From Haloarcula marismortui ATCC 43049 (GTDB taxonomy: Archaea; Halobacteriota; Halobacteria; Halobacteriales; Haloarculaceae), in assembly GCF_000011085.1 (NCBI RefSeq), contig NC_006396.1:310001-374000 (forward strand): a stretch of DNA of 64,000 bases, read 5' to 3'. Below the pieces are notes generated by a model. That model saw only the letters and a program-made list of their open reading frames with translations. It did not search any database and was not told the DNA's origin. Within the stretch, counting starts at the first letter, position 1. Every line of letters begins with the position of its first letter. This document shows, one piece after another, positions 27,290 to 36,503 of the stretch. The position numbers were made by a program, and so were the translations under genes.

Positions 27290-28612
27290 TCAGGCGGACG
27301 CGACAGGGTCTGCAACCTCGGTAAACACCGAATCGAGGATGTCGAGACAGAGTTCCAGTTCGCGCTCGGTAACGTCGAGTGGCGGGAGGAGTCGGAGAGA
27401 TTTCTGGCCACAACCGAGCGTGAGGAGGCCGTGCTGGAGCGCGGTTTCCATCACGGCGTCGCGTCGATCAGCCGTATCGAACTCCAGCGCGGTCATCAGG
27501 CCGAGGCCGCGCACGTCTTCGACCAGCGAACGGCCCGCCGAGATTTCGCGGAGCCGATCCATGAAGTACGTCCCCTTCTCGGCGGCGTTATCTAGCAGGT
27601 CGTGGTCCTCGATAGCAGCAAGAGTCAGCGCGCCGCGCATCGAGCCGAGGATGTCGCCGGCCCCCCACGTCGAGGAGAGCCGCGACGTTTCGGACGGGAA
27701 GATGTCCGACCGGGAGACGGTTGCGCCGACCCGGAGCGCTTTCGCGCTCGTGATGACATCCGGTTCGATGTCGTAGTGGTCGACGGCCCACATCTCGCCA
27801 GTGCGGCCGACTCCTGACTGGATTTCGTCGGCGATGATCGGGATATCGTGTTCCCGGCAGAGGTCGTCGACGGCCGAGAGGAACTCGGGATTCGGAACGC
27901 GATAGCCGCCTTCGCCCTGTATCGGCTCGAGGATGAGGAACGCGACTTCCTCGGGCGGGATGTGGCCGGTGTCTGCGTCGAGTTTCGAACGGAGGCGCTC
28001 GACGCCAGCCTCGGAGTACTCCACGTCGTGAATCCCGCTGATTTCGGGGAATTTCCGGCGATAGACGGATTTCGAACGGTTCAGCGAAAGCGCCCCCAGC
28101 GTCCGACCGTGGAACGCGCCGTCGAAGGTAATGCCGTACTTCGGCGTCTCGCAATTATCGTAACAGATCTTCATCGCGTTCTCGACGGCCTCGGCACCGG
28201 AGTTCGAGAGGAAGACGGTGTCGAAGTCGTACTGGCTGGTAATATCGGTCAGTTTGTCCATCAGGTGGGCAGGTCCCGGTAGCGACGTTTCGTCGGGTGA
28301 GCCGCCGGTGCTGATGTAGAAGTCCTGGCCGGCGATCTTCAGCGGGTCGACCATGTCGAACTCGTCGGCACGGTCGAGCATCTTCGGGTTGTTGTATCCG
28401 AGCGGCGACGCAGCGACGTGGCACGTGAAATCCAGCAGGACGTTGCCGTCCGCGTCTGTACAGAACGGACCGATTGCGTCCTCAGTGATGTCCCAGACGA
28501 AGTCGTACACATACGTGCTCGGCGCGGCGGTTTCGTGATGGTACTCGACCCACTCGCTGCTCTGTGGGCCAGGCATACTATCGACACATGGCTCTGCAGT
28601 ATCGCGGTCCAT
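27290..28612 (-). CDS. Class III (ornithine/GABA-type) aminotransferase
   Basis: A 440-residue PLP enzyme. NSGAEAVENAMK near 130 binds the cofactor phosphate, IIADEIQSGVGRTGEMWA is the class III signature, and the PLP lysine is in VITSAKALRVG near 285. The family transfers omega-amino groups to 2-oxoglutarate; next to arginase the likely substrate is ornithine, giving glutamate semialdehyde, but GABA or other omega-amino acids cannot be excluded. Its promoter (TATA at 28636-28642) separates it from arginase. A downstream gap of 59 bp holds the transporter promoter. Confidence 0.88.
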   Translation of the reverse strand: MDRDTAEPCVDSMPGPQSSEWVEYHHETAAPSTYVYDFVWDITEDAIGPFCTDADGNVLLDFTCHVAASPLGYNNPKMLDRADEFDMVDPLKIAGQDFYISTGGSPDETSLPGPAHLMDKLTDITSQYDFDTVFLSNSGAEAVENAMKICYDNCETPKYGITFDGAFHGRTLGALSLNRSKSVYRRKFPEISGIHDVEYSEAGVERLRSKLDADTGHIPPEEVAFLILEPIQGEGGYRVPNPEFLSAVDDLCREHDIPIIADEIQSGVGRTGEMWAVDHYDIEPDVITSAKALRVGATVSRSDIFPSETSRLSSTWGAGDILGSMRGALTLAAIEDHDLLDNAAEKGTYFMDRLREISAGRSLVEDVRGLGLMTALEFDTADRRDAVMETALQHGLLTLGCGQKSLRLLPPLDVTERELELCLDILDSVFTEVADPVASA

Positions 28613-28635
28613 GCTAGCATAATCGAAATCATCAG

Positions 28636-28642
28636 TAATAAA
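28636..28642 (-). promoter_or_regulatory. TATA box of the aminotransferase gene
   Basis: Reads TTTATTA on the minus strand, 24-30 nt before the ATG at 28612, so the mRNA is probably leaderless. Confidence 0.55.
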
Positions 28643-28706
28643 TCACTGTGTTCCGGGCCCGCGTACCGGCCGCATAACTGGGTCCTTGCTGCGGTTCGAA
28701 ACTGGG

Positions 28707-29654
28707 CTACAGGATCCGCTTGCCGAATGCGCTGGCGGCGAGTTCGGCCGCTCGCTCGCCCGTCGTGTTGCGCTGGTCGAGGATGGGGTTGACTTCGACG
28801 ACATCGAGCGAGCGCAGCACTGATTCGGCGGCGTCGCGGTCGGCGACCCGTTCCATCGCCGTATGTGCCTCCCGGTAGGTGACGCCACCCGGGACCGGCG
28901 TCCCAACGCCCGGCGCGTCATCCGGGTCAAGCCAATCGAGGTCGAGGCTCACGTGGATGTCATCGACCCCGTCAGTCGCGATATCAAGTGCCTCATCGGT
29001 GACTGAGCCGATACCCTGCTTGTCGATGTCCGCCATCGTAAAGACGGAGATGTCGCTCTCGCGGAGGACCGCTCGTTCGTCAGCATCCAGACTCCGTGCG
29101 CCGACGATGACAGTGTTCTCCTCGGCGACATTCGGGGCGGTGGCCCACGGCATCTCTGCGAAATCGCCGTAGCCGTGAGCGGCCGCAAGCGGCATCCCGT
29201 GGACGTTGCCGCTGGGCGAGGTGGTCGGGGTGTTGTAATCCCCGTGCGCGTCGAACCAGATGACGCCGAGTTCGGACGCCTGAGCCGCACCGCGCATCGT
29301 GCCCATTGCGATAGAGTGGTCACCGCCTAACACCAGCGGCACGCTCCCGTCGGCTATTTCGGTCGCCACCCGGTCAGCAAGCGTGTCGGTCATCTCCGCG
29401 ATAGCATCGAGGTACTTCGCACTGGCGTCGGCGGACGCCGGTTGGGACTGTAGCGTCGGCGGTGAAAGGTCCCCCGCGTCAGTGTAGTCGACGCCGGCCG
29501 TATCGAGCGCGGCGCTGAGGCCGCCGTAGCGAATCGCTGACGGACCCATGTCGACGCCGCGTCGGTCGGCACCGAGGGCGAACGGGACACCGAGCACCGC
29601 GACAGGTGACGTGGGACGACTGCGGTCTCGCGACTGGGTTGACTGAAGCGACAT
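28707..29654 (-). CDS. rocF: Arginase (ureohydrolase family)
   Basis: A 315-residue Mn-dependent hydrolase that cleaves arginine to ornithine and urea. The metal-binding motifs are intact: GGDHSIAMG near 110, WFDAHGDYNTP near 133 and SLDLDWLDPDDAPG near 235. Agmatinase or formimidoylglutamase share this fold, but the PSGNVHGMPLA segment and the neighbouring ornithine-type aminotransferase favour arginase. It starts 6 bp after the glutamate dehydrogenase stop, so both are in one operon. Confidence 0.9.
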   Translation of the reverse strand: MSLQSTQSRDRSRPTSPVAVLGVPFALGADRRGVDMGPSAIRYGGLSAALDTAGVDYTDAGDLSPPTLQSQPASADASAKYLDAIAEMTDTLADRVATEIADGSVPLVLGGDHSIAMGTMRGAAQASELGVIWFDAHGDYNTPTTSPSGNVHGMPLAAAHGYGDFAEMPWATAPNVAEENTVIVGARSLDADERAVLRESDISVFTMADIDKQGIGSVTDEALDIATDGVDDIHVSLDLDWLDPDDAPGVGTPVPGGVTYREAHTAMERVADRDAAESVLRSLDVVEVNPILDQRNTTGERAAELAASAFGKRIL

Positions 29655-29660
29655 CCGTTG

Positions 29661-30944
29661 TTACGGCCATAGCCCACGGGCGTTCATAGCGTCACCGATT
29701 CGCGAGAGCGCGACAATATAGGCAGCCGTTCGCCACGTGACATCGCGATCCTCGACTTCGGCCTGCAGGGCCTCCCAGGCATCGAGCATCTCGGCTTCGA
29801 GTTCGTCGTTGACTTCTTCCCGGGACCAGCTCCGTCGGTTGATGTGCTGGAGCCATTCGAAGTAGCTCACGGTGACGCCACCGGCGTTGGCGAGGATATC
29901 CGGGATGACTGGGATATTGCGTTCCTCAAACACTGTATCGGCCGCTGTCGTTGTCGGGCCGTTCGCTCCTTCGACAATAATGCTCGCCTGCACGTCCGCA
30001 GCGTTCTCCTCGGTCAGGACGTTCCCGACTGCTGCGGGAATGAGGACATCGACATCGAGTTCCAGTAGCTCGGCGTTGGATAGCTGACGTGGTGCGTCAA
30101 CAGCCCCCAGCTGGCCGTGCTCGTCACCATCGGCGGAAATGGATTCGATATCGAGGCCGGATTCGTCGTAGATACCGCCGTCGACATCGCTGACAGCGAC
30201 AACGGAGGCGCCCCAGGAATCGAGGAGGCGTGCGGCGTTCGCGCCCACAGCGCCGAAGCCCTGTACAGCCACAGTGGCTCCCTCGACGCTCCCATCGTAG
30301 TAGTCGAGTGCTTCGCGGGCAACGATAGCGACGCTTCGGCCGGGTGCCTCCTCACGGCCGTGCGTCCCGCCGACTGCCGTCGGCTTGCCGGTCACAATTC
30401 CGGGAACCGTCTCGCCTTCCTGCATCGAATACGCGTCCATGAACCAGGCGACGGTCTGCTCGTCGGTCCCCATATCGGGTGCAGGGATGTCTTTTGTCGG
30501 CCCGACGACTTCGCGTAGTTCCTCGGCGAACCGGCGGGTCAACTGCTCGGTCTCCTGTGCGTCGAGCGTCGACGGGTCGACGACGATGCCGCCCTTCGCG
30601 CCGCCGAAGGGCAGGTCCATCACCGCGCACTTCCACGTCATCAACATCGCCAGCGCCGTACACTCCTCGGCGGAGACGCTTGGGTGGTATCGCATACCGC
30701 CTTTGTATGGCCCTCGGACCTCGAAGTGCTGGACGCGATATCCGTTGAACACTTCAACACTCCCGTCTGTCCGGTGGATCGGAACGGATACCTCGACAGT
30801 TTTCGATGGGTGACGGAGCTGTTCAAGCATCCCCTCAGAAAGGTCGAGGTGTTCGGCCGCTCGCTCCAGTTGGCGGCGGGCAGTCGCGATTGGCGATTCG
30901 TCCTCGTCTGTCGCTTGCTCTGGTGGCTCCTTCTGTGTGCTCAT
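29661..30944 (-). CDS. Glu/Leu/Phe/Val-type glutamate dehydrogenase
   Basis: A 427-residue enzyme, counted from the ATG at 30944; an upstream in-frame start would add 15 non-family residues. The catalytic lysine region is [13 protein letters not shown] near 115-127, an upstream [10 protein letters not shown] binds glutamate, and [17 protein letters not shown] is the NAD(P) loop. It oxidises glutamate to 2-oxoglutarate and ammonium, regenerating the acceptor used by the aminotransferase. It is the promoter-proximal gene of the arginase operon, with a putative leader of about 120 nt. Confidence 0.93.
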   Translation of the reverse strand: MSTQKEPPEQATDEDESPIATARRQLERAAEHLDLSEGMLEQLRHPSKTVEVSVPIHRTDGSVEVFNGYRVQHFEVRGPYKGGMRYHPSVSAEECTALAMLMTWKCAVMDLPFGGAKGGIVVDPSTLDAQETEQLTRRFAEELREVVGPTKDIPAPDMGTDEQTVAWFMDAYSMQEGETVPGIVTGKPTAVGGTHGREEAPGRSVAIVAREALDYYDGSVEGATVAVQGFGAVGANAARLLDSWGASVVAVSDVDGGIYDESGLDIESISADGDEHGQLGAVDAPRQLSNAELLELDVDVLIPAAVGNVLTEENAADVQASIIVEGANGPTTTAADTVFEERNIPVIPDILANAGGVTVSYFEWLQHINRRSWSREEVNDELEAEMLDAWEALQAEVEDRDVTWRTAAYIVALSRIGDAMNARGLWP

Positions 30945-31661
30945 GATTGGTTGGTAGGTTTGGCGGTGCGTACGCCCACTCGGGACCAATGGGGCGAGTA
31001 CGCTGGGTTGTTCAGCACGCTGTGTCCGTATGTACTGTCAACATCCGACGGCTGGAGTGAGACAGTGTATCGGCATCAATACTGGTATTGTTAATAAACA
31101 TTTGGGACTGTCTTCGAGGCAGATAATTTGATACTAGCAAAAGTCAACAAAAATTCCTCAAGCAGTTCTCAGGGAACAATAAGCACCTCTAATGCCCTAT
31201 CTGTAAAATACTGCCGTTAGATGGACTTGATATGCTCAATTTGAGAGGGATTACAGTATTTGCACAAAGGTGCGCCTGCTGGCACAGAGGATACTGTATG
31301 CGCGCTATATCGCGTCTAACTACCGGATAGGGTGCCGGCAACTGGTTTGAGAAAGTCAAAAACAGGCTTAGCGTCGTAGCAGCGGAGTACTGTATCGAGG
31401 TATGTCGGCGACAACGGTCCAATCTCGGAGTCTCCGGCCGTAGACCGCATACAGCCACAGCTACTCGACCCGCTGTGCTATCCTGGCAGGGCCACTAACG
31501 ATGGTACGACTGTTATTGTGGATGCCTTGCTGGAAGAATCGCCCCGACCCACCGTCACAGTAGCGTAGCCGAGATTTGAGCTATCCAAATGTTGGAGGGC
31601 GGATACTGTCGTTGGTTAGTGGTCATCGCTGACACACAGCGACGAGCGTCTGACGCCGCTG
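30945..31661. other. Intergenic regulatory region of the arginine island
   Basis: About 720 bp with no supportable gene between the dehydrogenase and the IclR gene. The left part contains a TATA-like TGTTTATTAA (minus strand, 31091-31100) with an adjoining palindrome. The centre, 31090-31330, is AT-rich. Confidence 0.45.
31077..31090. promoter_or_regulatory. Palindrome beside the gdh-arginase promoter
   Basis: CAATACTGGTATTG has perfect 6-bp arms around TG and directly abuts the TATA-like element at 31091-31100, on the downstream side for minus-strand transcription. A repressor bound here would block initiation. The IclR and HTH-10 regulators of the island are candidate binders. Confidence 0.4.
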
Positions 31662-32468
31662 TTACGTGCTCCGGTCAAACGAGGTCATTTCGAGATTGAC
31701 TTCGATGAGGTTCGCTGCCTCCATCACCATCTCAGGAATTTCGCTGTCGAAGCGGGCCCCTTTCAGACGGCTGGTCGGTGCAGTCACACTGACCGCGCCA
31801 ACAACGGTCCCATCGTTGTCCAAAATCGGCGCACCGACTGCCCGGAGGCCACGGATCTCTTCCTCGTCGTTTGTCGCGTATCCTCGCTCCTGAATTGTTT
31901 CTAGCTCGTCACAGAGCGTCTCTCGGTCCGTAATCGTGTGCTGTGTCTGTTGTGAAAGGCCTTCCCGGTCGATTATTTTCTCAACGCGCTCGTCCGGGAG
32001 ACACGAGAGGATTGCCTTCCCCGAAGCGCTGTCGTGGAGGTGTTGTGGGGCCTCCCGCAACTGGAGGTGGTAGTCCATCCCGACGGCGTGTTCGCCCCGC
32101 CGCTCGTAGATGGCGACTTCGCGGCCGTCGTTTTCGACGACCAGATGGACGTACTCACCGGACCTGTCGGCCAGTTTGTCGACTTCCTCCTGGCCGGCAG
32201 TGTAGAGCTCTGTCTCGTTGCGGACGTGTTCGCCCATCGTGACGAACCGAAAGCCAAGCTGGTACGTGTCGTTGTCCTTCGTGAGAAAGCCACAGTCGGT
32301 CAGGGTCGCAAGATACGTGTGCAGCGTTCCCTGGGAGAGTTCGATTCGCTCGCTCAGTTCCTGCAATGTCGCGCTGTTTGCCTCTTGTACGGCTTCGATG
32401 ATTTCGCAGGCGTTCTCCACGGACTGTATCCGCCGGCCCGTGTTTTGTGTGTCGGCGTCGTCGGTCAT
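31662..32468 (-). CDS. IclR family transcriptional regulator
   Basis: A 268-residue regulator. An N-terminal winged HTH (about 15-75, with ATLQELSERIELSQGTLHTYLATL) is followed by the IclR effector domain (about 90-260), including the SASGKAILSCLPDERV segment. It lies upstream of and on the same strand as the arginine island. Haloarchaeal ArcR, which controls arginine fermentation, belongs to this family, so a role in this island is plausible. A TATA box at 32491-32499 indicates leaderless transcription. Confidence 0.9.
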   Translation of the reverse strand: MTDDADTQNTGRRIQSVENACEIIEAVQEANSATLQELSERIELSQGTLHTYLATLTDCGFLTKDNDTYQLGFRFVTMGEHVRNETELYTAGQEEVDKLADRSGEYVHLVVENDGREVAIYERRGEHAVGMDYHLQLREAPQHLHDSASGKAILSCLPDERVEKIIDREGLSQQTQHTITDRETLCDELETIQERGYATNDEEEIRGLRAVGAPILDNDGTVVGAVSVTAPTSRLKGARFDSEIPEMVMEAANLIEVNLEMTSFDRST

Positions 32469-32490
32469 TACCGAGTAGAGTTGCCGTCAT

Positions 32491-32499
32491 TATTTAAAA
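32491..32499 (-). promoter_or_regulatory. TATA box of the IclR gene
   Basis: Reads TTTTAAATA on the minus strand, 23-31 nt before the ATG at 32468. Confidence 0.6.
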
Positions 32500-33007
32500 C
32501 CCAGATGTAAGCGATGAGCGGCCGGACCAACCAGCGGCCGCTGGCAACCGACACCTGTCAATACCCGACACAATAAGACTGTACGGGTACCGGTATATAG
32601 AAATACTTCGCTCGAAACATATCCAAAGTCGTGTTTTTTTAATATTACTCATGCAGATAGACAGCCTTCAGCTATCGATATCGCAATTATATCTCAATAA
32701 TCCGAGTTTGTAGATTTAGTTAGGCGCAAAAATAATCACAGATGTGCCTATTTTTGATTCAGTAGCGAATTTTGACCCTCGTATATTTTAGATGGTACGT
32801 ATTTATATCCAAATCTGATCGGTAGGTCTTGGTCCCGGAACCAGATGCTATTCCATTCCAACTGGAATTGCCGATGTACCGAGACCGCAAGACACACAGC
32901 GAACGCAACGCTCCTGTCCCGAGTGCCTTTATAAATAACCGTCCAGAACACGGTGGTGTTGACGGGTAACTAAAACACTTATTGTTGTTACTGAACGAGA
33001 GACTAGT
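32500..33007. other. AT-rich intergenic region
   Basis: About 500 bp without a supportable gene. It is clearly AT-richer than its surroundings, especially 32580-32820. A strong TTTATAAAT at 32930-32938 may be the TATA box of the plus-strand gene starting at 33008, giving a leader near 45 nt. Confidence 0.45.
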
Positions 33008-33733
33008 ATGTCAACGACGCCTGCGCAGGACGGCACGCAGTGGTTCCTGCACACATGGCGAGACCACATTCTCGAGCCGATAGAGACGGCTCTCACTGTG
33101 CTCGACGTGGAGCATACCGAGCTTGCAGCCGAGCAAGACGGGCTCGAGGACTTTCTACAGCGTCTGCGTGCCGTCGACCCCGCCCAACAGCCCTCCGCCC
33201 CCGTTGGTGCGCGAAGTCGACAGTCCGAATCTGGCCCCGTCAAAGCGCTACGGGACGCCTACGCCGACACGGTGCTGGCTGTCGACCATTACGAGTCAGT
33301 GTACGACGAATCGCTGGTCGAGAACGTCGCTATCGAGTTCGGGCCAGACTACGCAGCGCTGTTTCACCCTGAGACGAACGTCGGGTTCTCACCGCCGCTC
33401 AAACGCTCGCTGGTGGCCGCGGCTGAGCAAGCAATCGACGAACGGATCTCGCTGGACCGCGCTGTCAAAATCGAACAGGAATCGATGCAGGAGTACCACA
33501 GCAGTTTACAGGAGATCATCGAGACACTCGACAGCACAGTCGTGCCTGAGTGGTATCGCGAGACGTTCCGAAACGACGTTACAGCGCTGCTACAGGAGCG
33601 CCAAGACCAACTCCACGCAAGCGTTCACCGGTTCGAGACACACGAGTTCTGCACGTATATGTACGAAGAGCAGTTCTGGACGTATCCGGTGTTGACCAGT
33701 CTCGCGCGGCTACAGGAATCTGTGGACAGTTGA
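33008..33733 (+). CDS. Haloarchaeal helical protein of unknown function
   Basis: A 241-residue soluble protein predicted to be almost wholly alpha-helical, with heptad-like stretches at about 15-60, 135-180 and 190-225. No catalytic motif, signal peptide or membrane span is visible. It resembles haloarchaeal proteins of unknown function that occur as lineage-specific paralogues (possibly DUF7260), though I cannot confirm this. It precedes the nitrous-oxide operon by 246 bp, and that operon has its own promoter. Confidence 0.7.
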   Translation: MSTTPAQDGTQWFLHTWRDHILEPIETALTVLDVEHTELAAEQDGLEDFLQRLRAVDPAQQPSAPVGARSRQSESGPVKALRDAYADTVLAVDHYESVYDESLVENVAIEFGPDYAALFHPETNVGFSPPLKRSLVAAAEQAIDERISLDRAVKIEQESMQEYHSSLQEIIETLDSTVVPEWYRETFRNDVTALLQERQDQLHASVHRFETHEFCTYMYEEQFWTYPVLTSLARLQESVDS

Positions 33734-33890
33734 ACGAAGGCGGTCCCCAGAGCAGACAGTCGTAGGCGTCACCGAAGCGCGGTGAACTGGCCGCCGGCAT
33801 CCACCACCCAACTCGGGGAGCCCAGAGACGATTACACAGTCGTTGTATTCTGTGGCAATCGTCACGAAGAGTCACCATTCACTATTTACC

Positions 33891-33906
33891 GGCGAACATA
33901 TTCGCC
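33891..33906. promoter_or_regulatory. Palindrome upstream of the nos operon promoter
   Basis: GGCGAA-CATA-TTCGCC has perfect 6-bp arms and ends 31 bp before the TATA box of the operon, a position suited to an activator. Haloarchaeal denitrification genes are known to be controlled by NarO through a CGAA/TTCG-type semi-palindrome, but the spacing here is shorter than I recall, so the binder is uncertain. Confidence 0.35.
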
Positions 33907-33937
33907 CGGCTTCCTGCCAAATGAGAGTGCGGTTCCC

Positions 33938-33945
33938 TATATATA
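33938..33945 (+). promoter_or_regulatory. TATA box of the nos operon
   Basis: TATATATA lies 35-42 nt before the halocyanin ATG at 33980. Initiation about 25 nt downstream would give a leader of 10-15 nt. Confidence 0.65.
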
Positions 33946-33979
33946 CAGGCTGGTCTTCGAGTTGCAGCCGTGAGCTATC

Positions 33980-34492
33980 ATGGAAACGCGTAGAACATTC
34001 GTACGCGGTCTGGGTCTCGCGGCTGGAGTCGCGCTGGCTGGCTGTTCGTCGGGCGGCGGGTCCGACAGTGGCGATGACGGCGATTCGGGGAGCGGCGGTG
34101 ACGCGTCAGACGGCGGCGAGACCGAGTCCAGTGACGGCGGGAGCGGGTCCGAGTGGGCCGAGACGAGCACCGTCGAAATGACGGACGAACTGGCATACGA
34201 GCCGAAGAAAATCCAGGTCGAGTCAGGGACGACGGTCACGTTCGAGAACGTCGGTAGCATTGGCCACACGGTGACGGCCTACGAGGAGGAGATTCCCGAC
34301 GGCGCGAACTACTTCGCGTCCGGCGGGTTCGACTCCCTGCAGGCCGCGAAAGACGGCTACAGCAACGGACAGAAGGGTAATATTCCGAAAGGTGAGAGCT
34401 ACGAGGTCACGCTGGAGACGACCGGGACGTACGAGTACTACTGCATCCCCCACGAGATGAACGGGATGGTCGGCACAATCAAGGTGGTCTGA
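33980..34492 (+). CDS. Halocyanin-like blue-copper lipoprotein
   Basis: A 170-residue electron carrier. Tat motif TRRTFVR (Arg4-Arg5), lipobox LAGC with Cys22, an acidic Gly/Ser linker to about residue 55, then a plastocyanin-like domain. Copper ligands are the His in SIGHTV and the C-terminal C-x-x-H-x-x-x-x-M set in YYCIPHEMNGM. As the first gene of the nos operon, 1 bp before nosZ, it is the likely electron donor to nitrous-oxide reductase on the outer face of the membrane, replacing the cytochrome c used by many bacteria. Confidence 0.92.
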   Translation: METRRTFVRGLGLAAGVALAGCSSGGGSDSGDDGDSGSGGDASDGGETESSDGGSGSEWAETSTVEMTDELAYEPKKIQVESGTTVTFENVGSIGHTVTAYEEEIPDGANYFASGGFDSLQAAKDGYSNGQKGNIPKGESYEVTLETTGTYEYYCIPHEMNGMVGTIKVV

Positions 34493-34493
34493 T

Positions 34494-36473
34494 ATGAGTA
34501 AGCACGAAACCCCACGCGACCCGAACGAAGTCCTCGAAGAGTACGAAGAAACGCTCGACTCGGTGCTGGCGGAGGTCGAGTCCCCCGATGAGGCGACAAC
34601 GGATGACGACATCTCCCTGGGACTACCCGGCCTTTCGCTCGGTCGCCGGGACTTCATGAAAGCCGGCGTCGCCGCCGGTGCGATGGGGTCGGTGGCCGGC
34701 TGTTCAGCGTTGAGCGGCGGCGACAGCAGCGCTGGCAGCCAGTCAACGCCCTCGAGCAGCGGTGCGAGTCACACGGTCGAGCCGGGCGAACACGACGAGT
34801 ACTACGGCTTCTGGTCCGGCGGCCACTCTGGCGAACTGCGGGTCATCGGCATCCCGTCGATGCGTGAACTCACCCGTATTCCGGTGTTCAACACCGACTG
34901 TGCGTCGGGCTATGGCTTCACCGACGGCACGCAGGAGATGCTGGAGGAAGGCGGTGGCTACAGCTGGGGTGACAACCACCACCCGAACCTCTCGGAGACG
35001 GACGGCGACTACGATGGCGAGTATCTGTACGTCAACGACAAGGCCAATGGCCGCATCGCCCGCGTGAACCTCACGTACTTCGAGACGGACGCAATCACTG
35101 ACGTCCCGAACATGCAGGCCATCCACGGGTGCTGTGTCCTTTCGCCAGACACGAAGTACGTACTGGGCAACGGCGAGTTCCGCGCGCCGCTGCCAAACGA
35201 TGGGACCGACGCGAAGAACCCGGACAACTACACGTCGCTGTTCGTCGCCGTCGACCCCGACTCGATGGAGACCCAGTGGCAGGTCAAAGTCGACGGGAAC
35301 CTCGACATCGTCGACACCGGCAAAGAAGGTCGGTGGGCCATCTCCTCGGCGTACAACAGCGAGGAGGCCACCGACATTCAGGGCATGACGAAGGACGACC
35401 GGGACAACGTCAAGGCCTTCGACATCCCGGCTATTGAGCAGGCTGTCGAGAACGGCAACTACGAGGAGGTCAACGGCATCCCCGTCGTCGACGGCACGCA
35501 GGGAAGTTCGCTCAACCAGGGCGACCGCCCCGTCGTGAAGTACATTCCGACGCCGAAAAGCCCCCACTGCGTCGAGGTCGGGCCGAACGGCGACTACGCT
35601 TTCATCGCGGGGAAGCTCTCCCCGACGGTGACGATGCTCGACCTGAACGCGCTGGCCGACTCCTCCGACCCCGATGAGGTCGTCGCCGGGCGACCGCGTG
35701 TTGGGCTCGGCCCGCTTCACACCACCTTCGATGGGAACGGGCACGCCTACACGTCGCTGTTCATCGACTCTCAGACAGTCAAATGGGACATTCAGGCCGC
35801 CGTCGAGGCCGAAGAAGGGTCCGAGGACTCCATCATCGAGAAGCAGGACGTCCACTACAACCCGGGCCACATTCAGGCCCTTGAGGCGATGACGACCGAC
35901 CCGGACGGAGAGTGGCTCGTCAGCCTCAACAAGCTCTCGAAAGACCGGTTCCTCCCGGTCGGCCCCATCATGCCCGATAACGACCAGCTTATCCACATCG
36001 GGCAAGGTGAAAAAGAGATGGAACTGGTCGCGGACCATCCGGCCTACCCCGAGCCACACGACTGCGTGTTCGCCCACAAAGACAAGATAGACGCCAAGAA
36101 GGTCTACGACAAGGACGACTACGAGGAGACCTACATTACCGAGGAGGACTCGGGTGTCGAGCGCACGGGCGAGAACAGCGTCCACGTCAAGATGACGACC
36201 AAGCGCTCGGAGTTCGGCCTGCCGGACTTCACGGTTCAGGAGGGCGACGAGGTGAAACTGTCCACGACCAACATCGAGGGCGTACAGGACATCATCCACG
36301 GCGTTGCCATCCCCGAGCACGACATCAATTACGCCGTGGCGCCACAGGACACCCGGGAGGTCACGTTCACCGCTGACGACCCCGGCGTGTACTGGATCTA
36401 CTGCACGTACTTCTGTAGCGCCCTGCACTTGGAGATGCGCAGCCGGATGATCGTCGAACCGGCGGAGGGGTAG
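34494..36473 (+). CDS. nosZ: Nitrous-oxide reductase
   Basis: A 659-residue multicopper enzyme reducing N2O to N2. An N-terminal extension of about 50 acidic residues precedes a twin-arginine motif GRRDFMK (Arg51-Arg52) and a lipobox-like VAGC with Cys70. The seven-bladed propeller holding the CuZ cluster follows, with His-containing segments GDNHHPN, HGCCVLSP, PKSPHCVEVG, NPGHIQAL and PEPHDCVF. The C-terminal cupredoxin domain carries the CuA site YCTYFCSALHLEM. All copper motifs appear intact. It is cotranscribed with halocyanin and with the maturation genes downstream. Confidence 0.97.
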   Translation: MSKHETPRDPNEVLEEYEETLDSVLAEVESPDEATTDDDISLGLPGLSLGRRDFMKAGVAAGAMGSVAGCSALSGGDSSAGSQSTPSSSGASHTVEPGEHDEYYGFWSGGHSGELRVIGIPSMRELTRIPVFNTDCASGYGFTDGTQEMLEEGGGYSWGDNHHPNLSETDGDYDGEYLYVNDKANGRIARVNLTYFETDAITDVPNMQAIHGCCVLSPDTKYVLGNGEFRAPLPNDGTDAKNPDNYTSLFVAVDPDSMETQWQVKVDGNLDIVDTGKEGRWAISSAYNSEEATDIQGMTKDDRDNVKAFDIPAIEQAVENGNYEEVNGIPVVDGTQGSSLNQGDRPVVKYIPTPKSPHCVEVGPNGDYAFIAGKLSPTVTMLDLNALADSSDPDEVVAGRPRVGLGPLHTTFDGNGHAYTSLFIDSQTVKWDIQAAVEAEEGSEDSIIEKQDVHYNPGHIQALEAMTTDPDGEWLVSLNKLSKDRFLPVGPIMPDNDQLIHIGQGEKEMELVADHPAYPEPHDCVFAHKDKIDAKKVYDKDDYEETYITEEDSGVERTGENSVHVKMTTKRSEFGLPDFTVQEGDEVKLSTTNIEGVQDIIHGVAIPEHDINYAVAPQDTREVTFTADDPGVYWIYCTYFCSALHLEMRSRMIVEPAEG

Positions 36474-36503
36474 CGCCACAACCCATTTCGGAGGTGTTCA
36501 GCC

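Noticed and set aside
34743-36479. 578-residue minus-strand ORF opposite nosZ
   Set aside because: It is the antisense shadow of a gene with very high GC third positions. It has no domain, while the plus strand encodes an unmistakable NosZ.
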